NCBI RefSeq assembly: GCF_011044975.1
Contig: NZ_JAAKZV010000030.1
Location: 1 to 51,021 of the forward strand
Source: Streptomyces coryli
GTDB taxonomy: Bacteria > Actinomycetota > Actinomycetes > Streptomycetales > Streptomycetaceae
Direction of reading: 5' to 3'
Length of the DNA: 51,021 nt
Shown here: positions 50,762 through 51,021 of the stretch, one piece after another
How positions within the stretch are numbered: position 1 is the stretch's first letter
How the letters are laid out: each line of letters starts with the position of its first letter
Notes under the pieces: generated by a model
Seen by the model: only the letters and a program-made list of their open reading frames with translations
What the model was told of the DNA's origin: nothing
Databases searched by the model: none
Translations under genes and position numbers: made by a program

Positions 50762-50793
50762 GCCCGCCGATGGTAGTTAGGTACTCTCCCGTA

Positions 50794-51021
50794 ATGATCG
50801 GCGAGTTGGAATGCATCGTGCTTGACTGCCCCGACCCGCACGCCCTGGCCGTGTTCTACAGCGGCCTCCTCGGCGGCGAGGTCAACCGCCCCGACCCCCG
50901 CTGGGGCCCGGGCGAGGACTTCGCGACGCTCCACCCGCCCGCCGCCCCGCCGCTCTGCTTCCAGCGGGTCGCCGACCACCGCCCGCCGCGCTGTCCGACC
51001 CGGAGGCGCGGCGGGGGATGC
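50794..51021 (+). pseudogene. VOC family (glyoxalase-like) protein, partial and probably frameshifted
   Basis: The frame from ATG 50794 opens like a VOC protein (IGELECIVLDCPDPHALAVF, then FYSGLLGGEV). It stays family-like to CFQRVADHRPPR, where relatives usually continue W-x-DPE. Here the codon is TGT and the rest reads CPTRRRGGGC. Adding one G after CGCTG (near 50992) restores RWSDPEARRGM. Either a real one-base deletion or an assembly error near the edge explains this. The gene continues past the window. Confidence 0.7.

Noticed and set aside
1-51021. CRISPR array, tRNA, rRNA or prophage module
   Set aside because: No spaced repeat series, no cloverleaf-like gene and no phage structural or integrase genes were recognised by eye. 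A tRNAscan or Infernal run would settle the RNA question.

Overview
The window is high-GC DNA (roughly 70% or more) with strongly G/C-biased third codon positions, many GTG starts and tight ATGA/GTGA gene overlaps. It reads as a Streptomyces (Streptomycetaceae) chromosome. The genus call rests on composition and on family-typical loci: a heme oxygenase / HtaA / HmuTUV iron locus with DmdR-type iron boxes, a DUF6153-DUF305 pair, a possible LAxTG cell-wall anchor, and an abundance of sugar ABC transporters and LacI/RpiR regulators. No rRNA, tRNA, CRISPR array, complete insertion sequence or phage module was seen.

Region 1 (1-20.6 kb) holds two back-to-back carbohydrate-use clusters. The leftward cluster encodes a polysaccharide deacetylase, a CE7 acetylxylan-esterase-like enzyme, a CUT1-type sugar ABC importer (lipoprotein and two permeases), an RpiR regulator and an FAD-dependent oxidoreductase that runs off the left edge. 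The rightward cluster encodes a complete family-5 (oligopeptide/oligosaccharide type) ABC importer, a LacI regulator, a second FAD-dependent oxidoreductase, a GH3 beta-glucosidase and a secreted right-handed beta-helix protein. The two clusters diverge from a 223-bp region carrying a perfect 8-bp-arm palindrome, a good -35/-10 promoter and a 12-bp direct repeat. Together they look like one system for import and intracellular breakdown of a decorated, probably acetylated, glycan, with unexplained oxidoreductases in both halves.

Region 2 (20.6-29.8 kb) starts with a deletion scar. The C-terminal remnant of a MocR-type regulator and the C-terminal remnant of an MFS transporter meet head to head. 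Then come an MMPL transporter preceded by four 11-bp-phased direct repeats, a PhzF-like epimerase, a divergent MFS exporter / ArsR regulator pair with candidate operators, a LysE exporter, an amidohydrolase and an FAD monooxygenase.

Region 3 (29.8-40.1 kb) holds a sugar porter, an LCP cell-wall protein, a GntR regulator whose present N-terminus is supplied by a 178-bp MITE-like inverted-repeat element, a divergent ProA-like dehydrogenase, an F420-type LLM oxidoreductase, a BCCT osmolyte carrier, endonuclease V, and an SPFH protein translationally coupled to a degenerate NAD-kinase-like protein.

Region 4 (40.1-51.0 kb) holds asparagine synthase and then the heme-iron acquisition locus: heme oxygenase, two HtaA proteins and HmuTUV, governed by two iron boxes. 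It ends with the DUF305/DUF6153 pair, a fumarylacetoacetate-hydrolase-family enzyme and a VOC protein gene that appears frameshifted just before the right edge. No gene-free stretch exceeds 300 bp apart from the pseudogene zone at 20.5-21.4 kb.
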